Below, one piece after another: positions 36,150 through 48,159 of a DNA stretch of 64,000 nt; position 1 is the first letter of the stretch; every line of letters starts with the position of its first letter. The notes beneath the pieces were generated by a model that ran no database searches, was not told where the DNA came from, and worked only from the letters and a program-made list of their open reading frames with translations. The stretch is from Sphagnum compactum (Eukaryota > Bryophyta > Sphagnopsida > Sphagnales). The position numbers and the translations under genes were made by a program. Location: the NCBI GenBank assembly GCA_965153455.1, contig OZ234502.1, forward strand, positions 13,919,495-13,983,494, read 5' to 3'.

Positions 36150-36290
36150 CCTAGTATATATTATAACTAATAAATTATAATATTTATTTATTATAATTAT
36201 GATATTTATTTACTATAATTATAATATTGAATGTTATAATTATCATATTTAGTTACTGTAGTTATAATATTTAATTATTGTATGAAATTG
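36150..36290. repeat. AT-only tandem repeat
   Basis: Units of about 30 bp built from TATAATTATAATATTTATTTA are repeated about four times with few substitutions. There is no G/C-rich core and no gene. Confidence 0.7.
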
Positions 36291-39200
36291 ATCTTTTTTG
36301 AACAAATGGCAAATTGCCACATGTTTATGGCCATTGGTTCCTTAAACTACCATGTGGTTAAATCCAAACCACCTTTAGTGGGTCATTTGGTAGTATGCAA
36401 CTATTCCAAATGTAGGTGCAAATTCGGGTCACTCTAACCATCATCCAAGGGAATGAATGAGAAATTTTGGCCTAGTTGTAACGTTTATGACTACACTATG
36501 AATTTCATGGCCATGTCATGTTTGCGACTAACTATTTATCGCACTTGTCCAAAGCAACTAGGGTATTTCTAGTTGCATTTGTCCATTATGACTACAAATG
36601 AGTCGCAAGTTCAATTGTTGATTTCCAATTTTTTTCTAGTGATTGGCAACATGAATGTTGTTTTTAAGAAAATAATGTTCTCCATTTTCACCCTTGGTAT
36701 GGCTACCAAGGCCTTGCAATGATTTGCATGCTTCCATAAAAAATTCAATTTGGGAACAAGGTGTTTATTTCAGCCGTACATTAAAGTTTTAAGCATCCAA
36801 TTGCAACATCATGATGTGAGAAATATTGGCATCCAAATACATGTAAACATTAGATTAATTTAAAATATGTATATCAAATATTCAAATGTAATATTTTAAA
36901 CTTTATATTTAGATTATATATTCAAATGTGATTTTTTGATGATGCTTAATTAATTTTCAAATTTTGAATTTCATAAATATATTCAATTACATTAGTCATA
37001 GTAATCAAACCGAACAATTCCACTTGGGTGCAACATTTGTCACATGTACAATATATTGTTTCGTTTGACTAAATAATCATTTTAAAAATCATAATAGACA
37101 TACCTATTTTTGATGTTATTCGAATTAGACATAATTAGTCATTTGAAGTTAATAACCTTGGGCTCTATAATCAATTTAATCATAATTTGAATAACATAAA
37201 AATAATGTCTTGTAGAAGTGTGAGGGATTTTGTCCCCAAAGTTAAATATAAATTAGAATTTTTTACTTAGTTAACATTGAAGTTTTGACATGATTTTTAA
37301 CAGGACTAGTAATGATTAGACCAAAAAATAGTCAAGTAGCAAAGCTTCAATGAAAATGAACATGATTTCAAAAACATTTATTGGCCATATGATACATATT
37401 ACACACATACACAATGTGAAAAAAACTTAGGGCTTTGAAGATAATTGAAGTTCATTTTGTTTACAGTGAAATGATTAGTTTTGAGACTAGGATGCAAACA
37501 ACAAACTTGCATTGCACACGATCACAAAAGCTTTATGATCATAGAATAACAAATAGAAATCAACATTGCCAAGTGTCATTGATGAGTGCTTCATGAGTGG
37601 CAATGGAGTTTTGGTGTTTAGTGTCCACAAGTTAAAACATCACGAACAAAAAAATAGAACCAAAAATGAAAAAATAAATCAAATTATCAATTGGTCGGGT
37701 TTCAAGTTTTAATTTTTTATTTTTAAATGTGATGACACTTTTGATAATGTGACTTGTGAAGCTTGAATGATTTGGGATTCGGAACACTACACAAATAATA
37801 TTAGATTCCTAATGAATCGTGATTCATGAAGCTTGAAAGATTTGTAGATTTATAAACTTAGGATTGTGAGTAATCTATGAATAATCTATGAACAACATGG
37901 ACTCTTAATCACTCAGGATTGTGTATGATCTATGAGTGATCTATGAATGATACGTGTAGATTCAAGATTGTGAATGATTTGTTAGGTAATAGAATGCAGA
38001 TTCAATTGATGAATAGATCAAAATCAAGAGTTGCAACTTGCAATCTTAGGGGCCAATATTCTAGACACAAGAAACTTACAGTCACAATGATCTATCAAAT
38101 TGTTGGGTCCCAATGTGACACACACACGAAATACAAGAAGCCGATACACATTTGAGAACTCGATACACATTTGAAAATTCGATAATGGTTCCAAACACTA
38201 GAAAATAGATTCACAAACCTAGGTAGGAGTCTAGAAGCTTGAAATGTTGAACTTTGAAAGTTAAACAACCATCTTTGAATATTATTTGTACCTATTCAAA
38301 CACAAAAACAAAATACGCAACATTTGGATTTCAGAGATTACATTAGTAATTTTTATTTGGAATCAACAGTTGCACAACAACATTTGTACTTCAAGATCTC
38401 AACATCGTTGTTAGAACATTTAGACCTTCAAAGTTCAAGGCTCCAGAATCAACATTGCACAATGGCAATGTCGCAAAACTTCGTTAATATTCCAACTCAC
38501 TTGTGTTGAGTGATTTGCAAAATTTTGATTCTTAATGAACATTGAACAACATAATGCTTTCAATGCACCATGTTAATATTGGTGACCTTACAATAATCAA
38601 ATTAATGGAGGTGGTGAAAATGGATTGCAATTTGTGAGTACAGGAGGTGAATTCTTTCAAGAATAATGAGTTAGTGGTAGAAATGGAAGATGCATGAAGG
38701 AGCCGCACTGCGAAACTATAAGTTTTTGAGTGTAAAATTTGTCCTCTTCATTTTGAACCATTTATAATTGAGCTATTTATTACATAGAACTTCAATGGCC
38801 ACACCCATGAATGGTTTACATGGATTTGGCAGATGACTTGATTTAAATGTTATTATTTTGCTATGTACAATTTCACAGTCATTTTTTTATTGAACCTTTT
38901 GACAAAATTTCACACAAAATGAAAATGCTAGTTTGGACCACAATCCAACAATTTATGTTTCAAAAGCAAAACTGGAAGTTTTCCATAAAATTGCCCAATT
39001 ATAGTGCAAAGACCTTTTAAACATCAACTTCCAAAGATTAACATAGTACACTCACAAAGTACATGTGTGGGTAAGATCTTATGTAGTAGAGGATGAAGTC
39101 TTAAAGAATTGCCTTCACCAAAAGTTGTAATTTTCATTCCAACCTAAAAACATTTTCAAATGAGAGCAATTCACCCTTTTATGGCCTGATCAGACTTGTA

Positions 39201-39340
39201 GTTACAATTTTTTGGGGCCATACAAAGGGCCAGAGTGAACTAGCACCCATTAGTGCACCATGAAAGATGGATGATAAATCGTCTAGAAATAGTTTTCTAT
39301 TGTGTTGCAGTTTTTAAAATATCCGTGATGTTAAGCTTAA
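36291..39340. other. AT-rich intergenic DNA
   Basis: I see no gene. At 37,865-37,955 the phrase GATCTATGAATGAT recurs in several variants. At 38,139-38,180 CGATACACATTTGAGAACT is followed directly by CGATACACATTTGAAAATT. The frames at 37,943-38,155 and 38,324-38,509 lack domains. Confidence 0.5.
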
Positions 39341-39485
39341 TTGTTTTTTTTTTACCCTACCTACTAACTACCCATAAGCAGGTTGTTAATAGGTAGTAAA
39401 AAAAACCCTTACATATGTATAAACCATCTACTTACCTAGTAATCACCTTTTTTTTTACCTACTTACCTATGTATGAGACCTATTT
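39341..39485. repeat. CCTACC/GGTAGG-rich patch
   Basis: Words of the type CCTACCTACTAACTACCC and TTACCTACTTACCTA fill this patch, with an internal stretch GGTTGTTAATAGGTAG able to pair with them. It belongs to the same word family as the arrays at 18.8, 30.3 and 35.4 kb. Confidence 0.6.
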
Positions 39486-40130
39486 CCTACAAAATTGGTT
39501 ACCAAAGTGAAACCAAATATTAATTTAATTGAGGTTCATCTACAACTAAGTAATAATAGTCATCCGGTGGATGGTGCACTCGTGGGTGCTGGTTCACTAT
39601 GGCCCATATTGAAGCCTTTCTTTCCCCCCTTAGCATTAGAAGTAGGTTCCTTACTTTGTATGTTGGTTGAATCATAAATTAACACAATATGAAGTCCTTC
39701 AATCTCAATTCACAATATAAAATTCCCAACTTTCTTTCCCCATACCTATGATTACTTACTTTGAAGGCCATGTTATCCTTGTCAAAGTTTACTCTAACAT
39801 CCTAAGGTTAAATTACCTTATAAAATACAACTCTCCAAATTACATTTCAAGTTTGTTTTCACACTCAATTGGGTTCCACCAAAAAAATCCTACAAATAAT
39901 TATATATTTTCCAATAAACACCGGAACATTATTTTTTGTGGACAATAAATATGTCCAACAACATGAATGCCATTACGTTGGACTCCAAATATGAATAAGA
40001 CCCTTCATTTTCAGCTTTGTGCATGTTGTGATTTCTTGAGATTTAAGATGGACAAATGTAGCATTGACCTAACAAATTATGAGGTCATGATCTTAATTTG
40101 TTGCTAATGTTTAATGTTTGCCAATCATCA
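39486..40130. other. Intergenic DNA
   Basis: A 60-codon plus-strand frame (39,495-39,677) and a 66-codon one (39,748-39,948) have no domain. Nothing else is seen. Confidence 0.45.
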
Positions 40131-43100
40131 TCACGCATTCATAGCTTTTAGGTGGCACCCTTGAAGGACATGATCATTAGTTAGGCTATTACAATTGGAT
40201 GGTAACCCTGCATATATATTATAAACAAGGATGGAATCCATCATTAAAAAGTACAAGGCATGTTGAAACAAATGTAAAAACATTAAAGGAAAACCAAGAC
40301 AATCCAAACAATAATAATGAAATGGAAGATGTAATGTTAAAAGGGCATCCTTTGCCACAAATCAGCTAGTGATGGAGGTGCACTAGTTGGTATGTGTGGA
40401 AGAGATGAACAATTATGACTTAGCATGGCAGCCCACTTAAGAATTGCAATGGCTTACACACACTATAAGGCTATAACATTTGTTTCCTATAATAAAATAT
40501 AAGCATCGAAGGTACCAAGGAGGTTTGCTAATGGCAAGTTATATTGGCATGTACACAAGAAGTAAAAAAAGGATTAAAATGAGGATGGACATAATCGTAG
40601 GTTTCTAGAATGAAATCATTTCCTGGCTCTTGCATTGTATAGGATCATGTCTTGTTTTGAGTGACAACTATTATTGCATGTGTTGTTGTTGTCAAAACAC
40701 ATTGCACTAAATCTATATGAGTTGGATCAATAATGACAACGTTGCTAAGGTTCAAAAATTGTTTTGGTGATGACAATATCCATTCGGTTCCATGTGTGGT
40801 GGAGGAAAAGGTGAGAAAACTCTTTCTATACATGAGCTCCACTCTTTGATACGATAGCTGTAACAGTATCTCAAAGCATATCATGGGCTACAATGCACTC
40901 ACTCCCACATGGGCAACGTAGTAAATGGATACCCAAATCATTGATGGTATGACCACACTAACATTGTGAAAGATGCACAATTATAGGATGTGGTATATCG
41001 AAACGGATATAAAATGCTGTAAAAAAATGGGCGGAGGACAAACAAAATGAAGGGGTGCTGGGATGAGTTAATAACCAAGCCCCTATAGCTAAACCTGATA
41101 TAGGAGTGAACATGTGTTTGCACAACTCTGAAGGAACATCTACTAGAAGTGAAGTAAATTCTTGCACTAGTGTATTTGGTCCATCAAAGAAAACTACATT
41201 TGAGGATAAGATTGCAGTACTAGACTCTTGAAAGGCAAAACGTGATTGGACGATTTGAAGTAACATCGCATGGGTACCGTGTAGTGCGACTTGGAAGAAA
41301 TAAGTATCGATCATTACATGTGCCACTGCATCAAGAAGAGTAAGTGATTATTTTGCTCGAAATGAAAGACTAATGTAGGACCAATTAAAGCCCAACATCT
41401 TAAGAAGGTGGGGGTAGCATGTTGGACCATTAAAGGAAGGCCTAACCCCCCTGAAGAATTAGGAAAAGTAACCTAACGACAAGCCAAATGACCCACTATG
41501 GTGCCTTAGGATTTTGAACCTAATAGCCTCTCCAACATAACAATGGTGGGTAGTTGCAAATTAGAGTGTTTATAAAATCATGTCATGAGCCAATTTTTTT
41601 GCAACTCTATGGGTTGAAATGTATGGTGTATGTATTTGTTATAATTAGTATTTTAAAGGGACTTAATTTAATGATTTTGACTACATTTACTTGTGAAAGA
41701 AAAAAATCAAAACAATATAAACATTTCAAACAAGGGATTTAAAAAATTGACCCCCTAAAATGTAACAATACATAAAGGGTGTGCATATGGACTTACAATT
41801 TCCAAATTTTGCATTGATTGAGTAATTTATTAGTCTCTGCACTTCATAAATGTAATGGGAAATTCAAAATAAAGGTTCCAAACCATTTTCAAGATGGCAT
41901 GGAAGTATAAGGATTTTATAGAAGAATTTATGAAATAACTTTATGACATTTCATAAACCTTAAATTTTAGGATGTTCAAAAAATGCCCATGTAATTACTT
42001 TTAAGATAAAATGAATATAACATGGTGTCACATTTGGTCACAATCAAAATACATTATAAAAATGTATTATTAAAGAGTTCGCATGTGCCCTTTTTGGTCC
42101 ACCTTAGAGTACTTTTACCTTGGTATAAACATTAAACTCAGTATAACGTTTCAAAATACTTAGTGATGGAAATACAATACACTATAAGTAGTTTGGCCAC
42201 TGGGCATAACAAAACGAAGCATCGCAAAGGCTACCTGAGGATTTGCGAACATAGGAAGGTTAGCGATTATGCTGAAATCCTCTTAGAATGCCTTTGATAC
42301 GAAGGATTCCACAAATGGCAAAGAACCCATTGGAGCACCTATAATTCACATTTAAGTGCAAGAAAACTTGGAAGAAGTGATATAAACTCATTTAACCTCT
42401 ATGGAGACCATGTTACACATTTTGTCGATTGCACTAAAAGTCTTAATGCTCCAAACTCCTCTTGTAATTGCAAAAAAACAAGTAACATGTATGAGGTAGG
42501 ACCAACTATGTGTGTATCATTTGCCAACGAAGGAAAAACACAAGTAGGGTGAGTTGTTATAGTAGGACGAAAAATTTAAAGATGAGTTAGTGCAACAATA
42601 CTCTTCCCAAAGGATCCCCTTGTCGTGTACCAAACTTGGATGAAATGACAATGAGATCCCTGTGCATAAATTGCTTCTAAAAAATACATTGGAGATGGAC
42701 GTGTGTAAAACCGATGAACAAATGGGAAAATCTAATCCAAGATGTTTGTACAAGATACAACTTTTGAAAAATGGCTATTCGAGATACTTAATTAAATGTG
42801 TTTCAAACATCCACATGTAATACCACCCACTTTGAATGTAGATCCAACATAGCTCTAACCCCATGAATCATTGTTTCGCACTCACTTGGCATTGCCACCC
42901 CAACTAGTGTGGACTAAAATGCTCTACAAATGTATCCAAGTGAATTAAATAATCAGTGTGTGGGTGATTGACCAATAAATCACCTTTCCAATCACGATGG
43001 ATCAAACATTTTCAGCTTGTTTTTCCAAAGCCAATAATTGTGATGCAACAAGTGAAGGAAGAACATGACCACAAGCGATGTGCTCACATATTTCAAAAAA

Positions 43101-44215
43101 GAAATAAAACCACTAGTAGAATTATTAAGGACAAAACAATCTCGTAAAAGTTGATGCACCATATTCGAAGGATTGCTAGATGAAAGATGTGGAAAATGTG
43201 TCAAAATAGAAATAAATGCCTTTCTATCCAAAATAAGATCCATTTCTAGATCGAAATAGTTGACAAAAGGGGGGAGGTCAACTTTAGCCAATGGATGAAG
43301 ATGGCAAAGGGTTGCAATGGTTTTAGGTGATGGGGCCATAAGAGTGTTAGGGCCAATGCATGCATTAGTCAAACATACTTCCCAACATGAAAAGTGCCCA
43401 TGTGCGACGTAATCGTGTTGATGGAGGTGGAGTAGGATCTGGTGCCATCTTTGAGGATCTTTGGGAAGCCAATGCTTATGCTTTAATTGTATGCTCTTTT
43501 TGTAATGTCTCCCAGTCCCTTACCATGTACTAATGCAAATGGGCACGAGTCTTTTGGTGGCCATTTTCACCACCCCAATATGGAAATGACAAACACCATG
43601 AATGGAAGAGCAAAAATGCATGCCAAGCTATTATGTTAGATGGATTGATGGCCAATTGAATTAGAGGATGTGCAAAACATGTTGAACCTTGACACAAAAA
43701 ACATATGGGATATGATGGTACGAGCGGGGGTGTGGTAAACCAAGATGGAAAGCATCGATGATATTTAATGGTGCAATCCATGTCCAAGTTGGAGAAGGAG
43801 AAAACAGTAATGCCAAAAGCATTGGCACCCTAAAAGCTGGTGGTTGCCTGTGTGCGGTGCATGATGTTTGGTGATGTGCTAAACTTGCTCCTACTACATA
43901 TAAGTGACCACAACCAAGACAAGGAACACACGGATGCTACTTCTGGGATGGATGGGCACTTGGTGTAGGTACAAATGATTAAGGAATAACCCATGGTTGA
44001 TGAGGTAGACAAGGTGTGAAATGTGAGAACGAATTAGGTGCAATTGAAGAGACTAGATGAGGCAAAGTTGATGCGGTGGGAATCATTAGGTGAGACGGCG
44101 GAGATGTTTCATGACAATGCATACAAGTCATCATGATATCTGTATCCGGTTGTGATACTTCTTGATGCTTTGATGACAATGAAACTGCAGGGCTTACCAT
44201 GCCAATACACACTAA
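40131..44215 (-). pseudogene. Dead LINE-type reverse transcriptase gene
   Basis: Minus-strand pieces follow the order of a LINE-type polyprotein. An N-terminal part has the Cys/His cluster TCMHCHETSPPSH (about 44,110). PSNIIAWHAFLLFHSW lies at about 43,600-43,650. A start-of-RT region is at 43,130-43,370. VGVAMPSECETMIHGVRAML and LHSKWVVLHVDV are at 42,806-42,904. The fingers/palm motif GTRQGDPLG is at 42,603-42,632, and LANDTHIVGPTSY at about 42,495-42,532 sits where the catalytic ADDTH box is expected. The first Asp is Asn here. Downstream come IGAWLLTHPSTPS (about 41,060) and a Cys/His knuckle RCPCGSECIVAHDML (about 40,890). IIDPTHIDLVQ (about 40,710) may belong to a C-terminal endonuclease-like part. 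Several stops and frameshifts interrupt it. Recognition is from memory of a plant and algal retroelement family; both ends are approximate. Confidence 0.65.
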
Positions 44216-44500
44216 TGAATGTAGCCCTAAACCTTAAACCTTGATCATAAATGAGAATAACTTGGCTTTTTCGTGTGTATTTTCTTTTGCTCACACGATG
44301 GTGGCTCTTTCCATTGGTTCCATTCTACCCTAAAAGCCCTTAAAGAAGGCCAGGGTTCCACATCCGACCTTCCTCCGAAATCAAGACTGTCACCACTAAC
44401 AACCCCTTTCTAGTTCTACATCTACCGAAGTTTCCTAAAGAACCACTGCAGTGGACAGGTTACCCTCATAGAAAGGCTTTTTATGGAAAACACAGTCCAC
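44216..44500. other. Intergenic DNA left of a short tandem repeat
   Basis: The palindrome CCACTGCAGTGG lies at about 44,444. No gene is seen. Confidence 0.4.
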
Positions 44501-44502
44501 TT

Positions 44503-44586
44503 CAGTGGCTATGTACATACAATCCCTACCACTAGTAATGGGCTCAGTGGCTATGTACATACAATACCTGCCACTAGTAATGGACT
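44503..44586. repeat. 42-bp tandem duplication
   Basis: CAGTGGCTATGTACATACAA at 44,503 recurs at 44,545, exactly 42 bp later. Both copies continue into a C.TGCCACTAGTAATGG-type end. The copies differ at only a few positions. Confidence 0.9.
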
Positions 44587-45195
44587 TTCCTCTCTTGCCT
44601 GCACAAAAGTATCATGCCTTGCACACATTTTTTTCTTTTCTTCGATACGAACCTTTTAACTCTCTAGAGGGAAAAAAAACTACATCAACCAAAAAGAAGC
44701 GCACATCTCCCTTGCTCCAAAACGGACCACAAACTATTTCAATTGCTGCAACTGGATGGACTAACTCTTTAGAGCAGAGTATAGTAAGAAGTTAGAACAG
44801 TGTGTGCAAATGATAACAACATGCCATGAAGAAAGTCATAAATTTCTCGTATGCTCCTGAGTTTCCCAACTTGGCCTCCATGTTTTGTAGCCTAGACGTA
44901 TGGCCAATTCAATTGCCTACTAATACCCTAACTCAACCCCACCCACTCCAAATCAGCAATTTGTGGCAATTTTTTTCTACTTTTTGAAAGAGAAGAGTAA
45001 CGTTTGGAAAAAAAATGTGCTTTTTTGGGTGTAAAACTGTGTTGTTTCAGCAAGCATTCACTACCTTTGTGGAATCAAAAAATTGAAAAAAAGAAAAAAA
45101 TTGCTCCAAATTTGAACCAATATTTTTCTTATTTCTACATGTGGCACTTGCAAGAGTTGATCATGATCAGCAGTAGTGTTTTTTTTTTTCCTCCC
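44587..45195. other. Intergenic DNA
   Basis: No domain is recognised in the 96-codon frame at 44,505-44,795, part of which is the 42-bp duplication itself. Nothing else is seen. Confidence 0.45.
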
Positions 45196-45204
45196 CCCGC
45201 CCCC

Positions 45205-45360
45205 AAATTTTGTGATGTAGCCGAGGTGGCAATCATCCATAAGCTGATATAGCCAAATTTGGTAATCAACAAAAATATGAAGGGAAAAAGAAATCCTTAC
45301 ATATTTTTGGCTACCTACTCGAACCATGTACAGAAATCTGGTGATTTAAAAAGATTTCGA
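45205..45360 (+). repeat. 145-bp dispersed repeat, copy 1
   Basis: It begins TGTGATGTAGCCGAGGTGGC at 45,211, passes through AGCCAAATTTGG and TTTTTGGCTACCTACT, and ends CAGAAATCTGGTGATTTAAAA. The same order of words is found at 49,985, at 51,975-52,141 (minus) and at 59,185. It has no coding capacity. Confidence 0.75.
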
Positions 45361-45439
45361 TTTGACAACAATGTCTATGATACTAATCTAATGAAATGGA
45401 GGAAACATGACCACTTTGGAATGACAAAATTGAAGCATA

Positions 45440-46260
45440 TATACCATATGGATGTGATGTTTTGACATGGATGAGATTACCATGCCAGGTATGATATTTG
45501 TCATGTGGATGAGAACCATATGGATGATTAAGCACTTTCATCCATGTGACCAATTTCTCTACCTTTTTGTTCAAAATTCAATTTCATTTCTGAAATCAGT
45601 TTCTGTCAAAATTGTATTTTTTTCATTCATGTGGCAGAATTCTAATATATCCATATAATGATTCAAGTTTCATTCATCTGTGCAATTGCATCTGGGCACT
45701 GTGTAAAAAGTTTTAATATGGGGCCCAGCACACTAATAAGACTTCATTATGTGTGTTCATTTTCATCGCTATGGTTTAATTTCCAATGTCATCAATTTCA
45801 TCCATGAACATAGTTTCATCCATGCACACTACAATTTGATTGAATAAAATCAATAATTTCATCCATGATTGACACAATTTCATCCAGCAAAAAAAATTTC
45901 AAAATATAGACTTTGATTTCATCCATACAGAATTACGGATCTCCACCAAAAAATAATCCTTTAAAGTAGTAGAAAATTTCATCCATCATCATTGAGCAAA
46001 TTCCATATGCAAAAGAACCATAAAAAAGTAATAGACATTGTTTTCATCCAACAGAGTTGCAGATCTCCAGAAGACACAAATTCATGAAAATAATAGACAA
46101 TGTGAACATCCATGATAATTGACAGAACTTCAGTCTGCACCCAACAAAATTCTATACAGTAACGAAATAAAAGAAATTCATCCATGCCAATATAATTTCA
46201 TCGAATATATTCACATCCACATCATGGATGGCTTTGTTTTCATCCACAGAACTACCTGGA
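45440..46260. repeat. TTTCATCCATG-rich minisatellite
   Basis: About fourteen copies of TTTCATCCAT(G), or one-base variants, occur at 30-70 bp spacing from 45,538 to 46,245. They are preceded by inverted forms (CATATGGATG, CATGGATGAG) at 45,446-45,530. A larger repeated phrase, CAGA.TT.C.GATCTCCA, followed by an A-rich stretch with AATAGACA, recurs about 120 bp apart (45,927 and 46,050). The units are degenerate, so this is an old or loosely conserved array. No open frame crosses it. Confidence 0.75.
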
Positions 46261-47905
46261 CTGCTGAGCATTTCCACTGCGATGGAAGGAGAATGACGAG
46301 CATTACAGTCTCTGAGTCTCCTCTGCAGAGTTGCTGGTCGCGGAACCTCCTTTTGTTTTCTTGAGCATCTTCTCGTCGCGGATTTGGATTGGAAATTTCT
46401 TTTGTTGTTTTATAGTGGAAGTTCTGAAGTACTTAGAGAGTCAGAGTTGAATAAACTTTTTAAAAGCACGGCTTGGACCATATAGTACAGGTGAAGAAGC
46501 TGCAGCTGACCCGGCACGGATTTCATGTCTCGGCGGTCAAGCTGACGACTTTCATGAGCTTGGCTCGGCTTTCCTTGCACTAGACTCCGAGATCTATGCG
46601 TTATTCTACAGCGTTTGACATAAATCGAACACTTTCGAAAGAAAAAAGAAAAATATAAAAAAAAGAGAGTTTCCCAGAGATTGAACATCTGTTGTGACAG
46701 TGGTACTCTTTCTCGAGAAAGTGTTCATAAGTTCTTGAATATCTGGTAATTGGGAGCTGGATCAGATGAGTTCCGGCTGAGGACATGCATGAGCAGTAGC
46801 ATCCTCAGCTAGTACCAGCTGAGACTCGTGGAATGCCCAACGATCCGTTTACCTAAGACCTTTCTAGTCGAACTTTTGTTGCCAGTTATATGAGCCCCTC
46901 GTCTTACGACGTCTCACGCGCCTCGCCAACTTCCAAGAGTACACATGAACGACCGTCTGCTTTGAGTATAAGTTCTAGAGCGGTAGCGTGTTCTTGGTCT
47001 TACTCTGCACTTGACTCATGGATTTGGTTCAAGGTTTCGGCAGAGAAATATATATGAAGTTACCCAAGGCTTGAATGCCAACTAAACGGTGAACCTTAAT
47101 GGTAATTGAACAACAAGCTGAGCAGCTACGAGGCCAGTAGCTAGCTGGTGCCTTCACCTAATGCGGCCATATATTGCTGATATAATTCATGACTTCATGT
47201 TCATAAGAAACAGAAATGATGGCGACTGATCTAACAACAACGATACATCCGTGGTATGCTTCGTCTAATCCGAGGGTTTGATGAGGAATAGGCAGATCAA
47301 GAGGTACGTAGTGTACATTTTTCTGATGACGACGAGCTGTAGAAGAAGCGCTTTGTAATTAGATCAGAGCTTCACAACAGGAATATATAAGCAGTATTCA
47401 TCCAATAAAACCATTTCCGCCGGAGTGAAGTGATCATCTGAATACTACCTTAAAGTGTAGTTATAGCATATAAGCAGCAGGAGCAGGTGCAGCAAAGTCG
47501 ACCATTGCAGACTTAATTACAGAACATGCAAAAAAACCTAGCTAGACGACGATTTTTAAACGCCGACTTTAAAATTAAAAAAAACCATCAGTTGTGATGA
47601 AATCAAGTCCACACTAATAATCCCTGAGAGAACAGAAGATTCGTATGAGGTACGATAACAGTCTAGTAACTTAATTGCGATTTAACTTTCGGAAACAAGG
47701 CTAATTAGCTCTCCGATCCCAGTTGTGCGGCGTTGGGCAGCCGATGCTCTTACCGTAACTGCTCATACATGTTGCTAAGGTGGTACTAATCTCAAACCAA
47801 CCAGCAGCCCCCGATCAGCAGCTCAGAAACTGCAAATTAAAACTCTAGGCAACATTGGGCATTCATTCATCAGCTGCAGGGTCGATGTAGCTTACTAGCT
47901 GCAGC
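46261..47905. other. GC-richer non-repetitive island
   Basis: Composition changes sharply here. CG dinucleotides, rare elsewhere in the window, are frequent (for example ACGACGTCTCACGCGCCTCGCC at about 46,907), and repeats are few. No open frame longer than about 90 codons has a domain. Its position between two minisatellites, and the promoter-like signals at its right end, make it the best candidate in the window for a regulatory or non-coding transcribed locus. That is inference only. Confidence 0.5.
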
Positions 47906-47957
47906 AATTATATAAGATCTTAGGATTCTTCTGCTGCTGCAGCAGCCACCTGCTCTG

Positions 47958-47992
<35 letters not shown>
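47906..47992 (+). promoter_or_regulatory. TATA-like box and (CT)n tract
   Basis: TTATATAAG at 47,908-47,916 fits a plant TATA box. About 45 bp downstream lies an uninterrupted (CT)n run at 47,960-47,991, a feature common in plant 5' leaders. CTGCTGCTGCAGCAG (about 47,930) lies between them and is self-complementary. Together they suggest a rightward core promoter, unproven. Confidence 0.35.
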
Positions 47993-47993
<1 letters not shown>

Positions 47994-48053
47994 ACAGACA
48001 GTGTAGACTTCCTCTTGGGTAGCTAGCTAATTCCAGCAACTGGGTTTTTCCCA

Positions 48054-48128
48054 ATGCCGATTGCAACGGTCCCGTTCCCAACAACCGCGTCTTCCGCAAA
48101 CATACAAATTACGATCTGCAGAATCTAG
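48054..48128 (+). other. Short 24-codon frame after the promoter-like site
   Basis: ATG at 48,054 opens a frame beginning MPIATVPFPTTASS and ending at TAG. It is the first ATG to the right of the (CT)n tract. It may be an upstream reading frame in a leader or chance; I do not call it a gene. Confidence 0.15.
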
Positions 48129-48159
48129 ATGTGCTTTTTTTGTTTTTTTGTGTTTTTTG

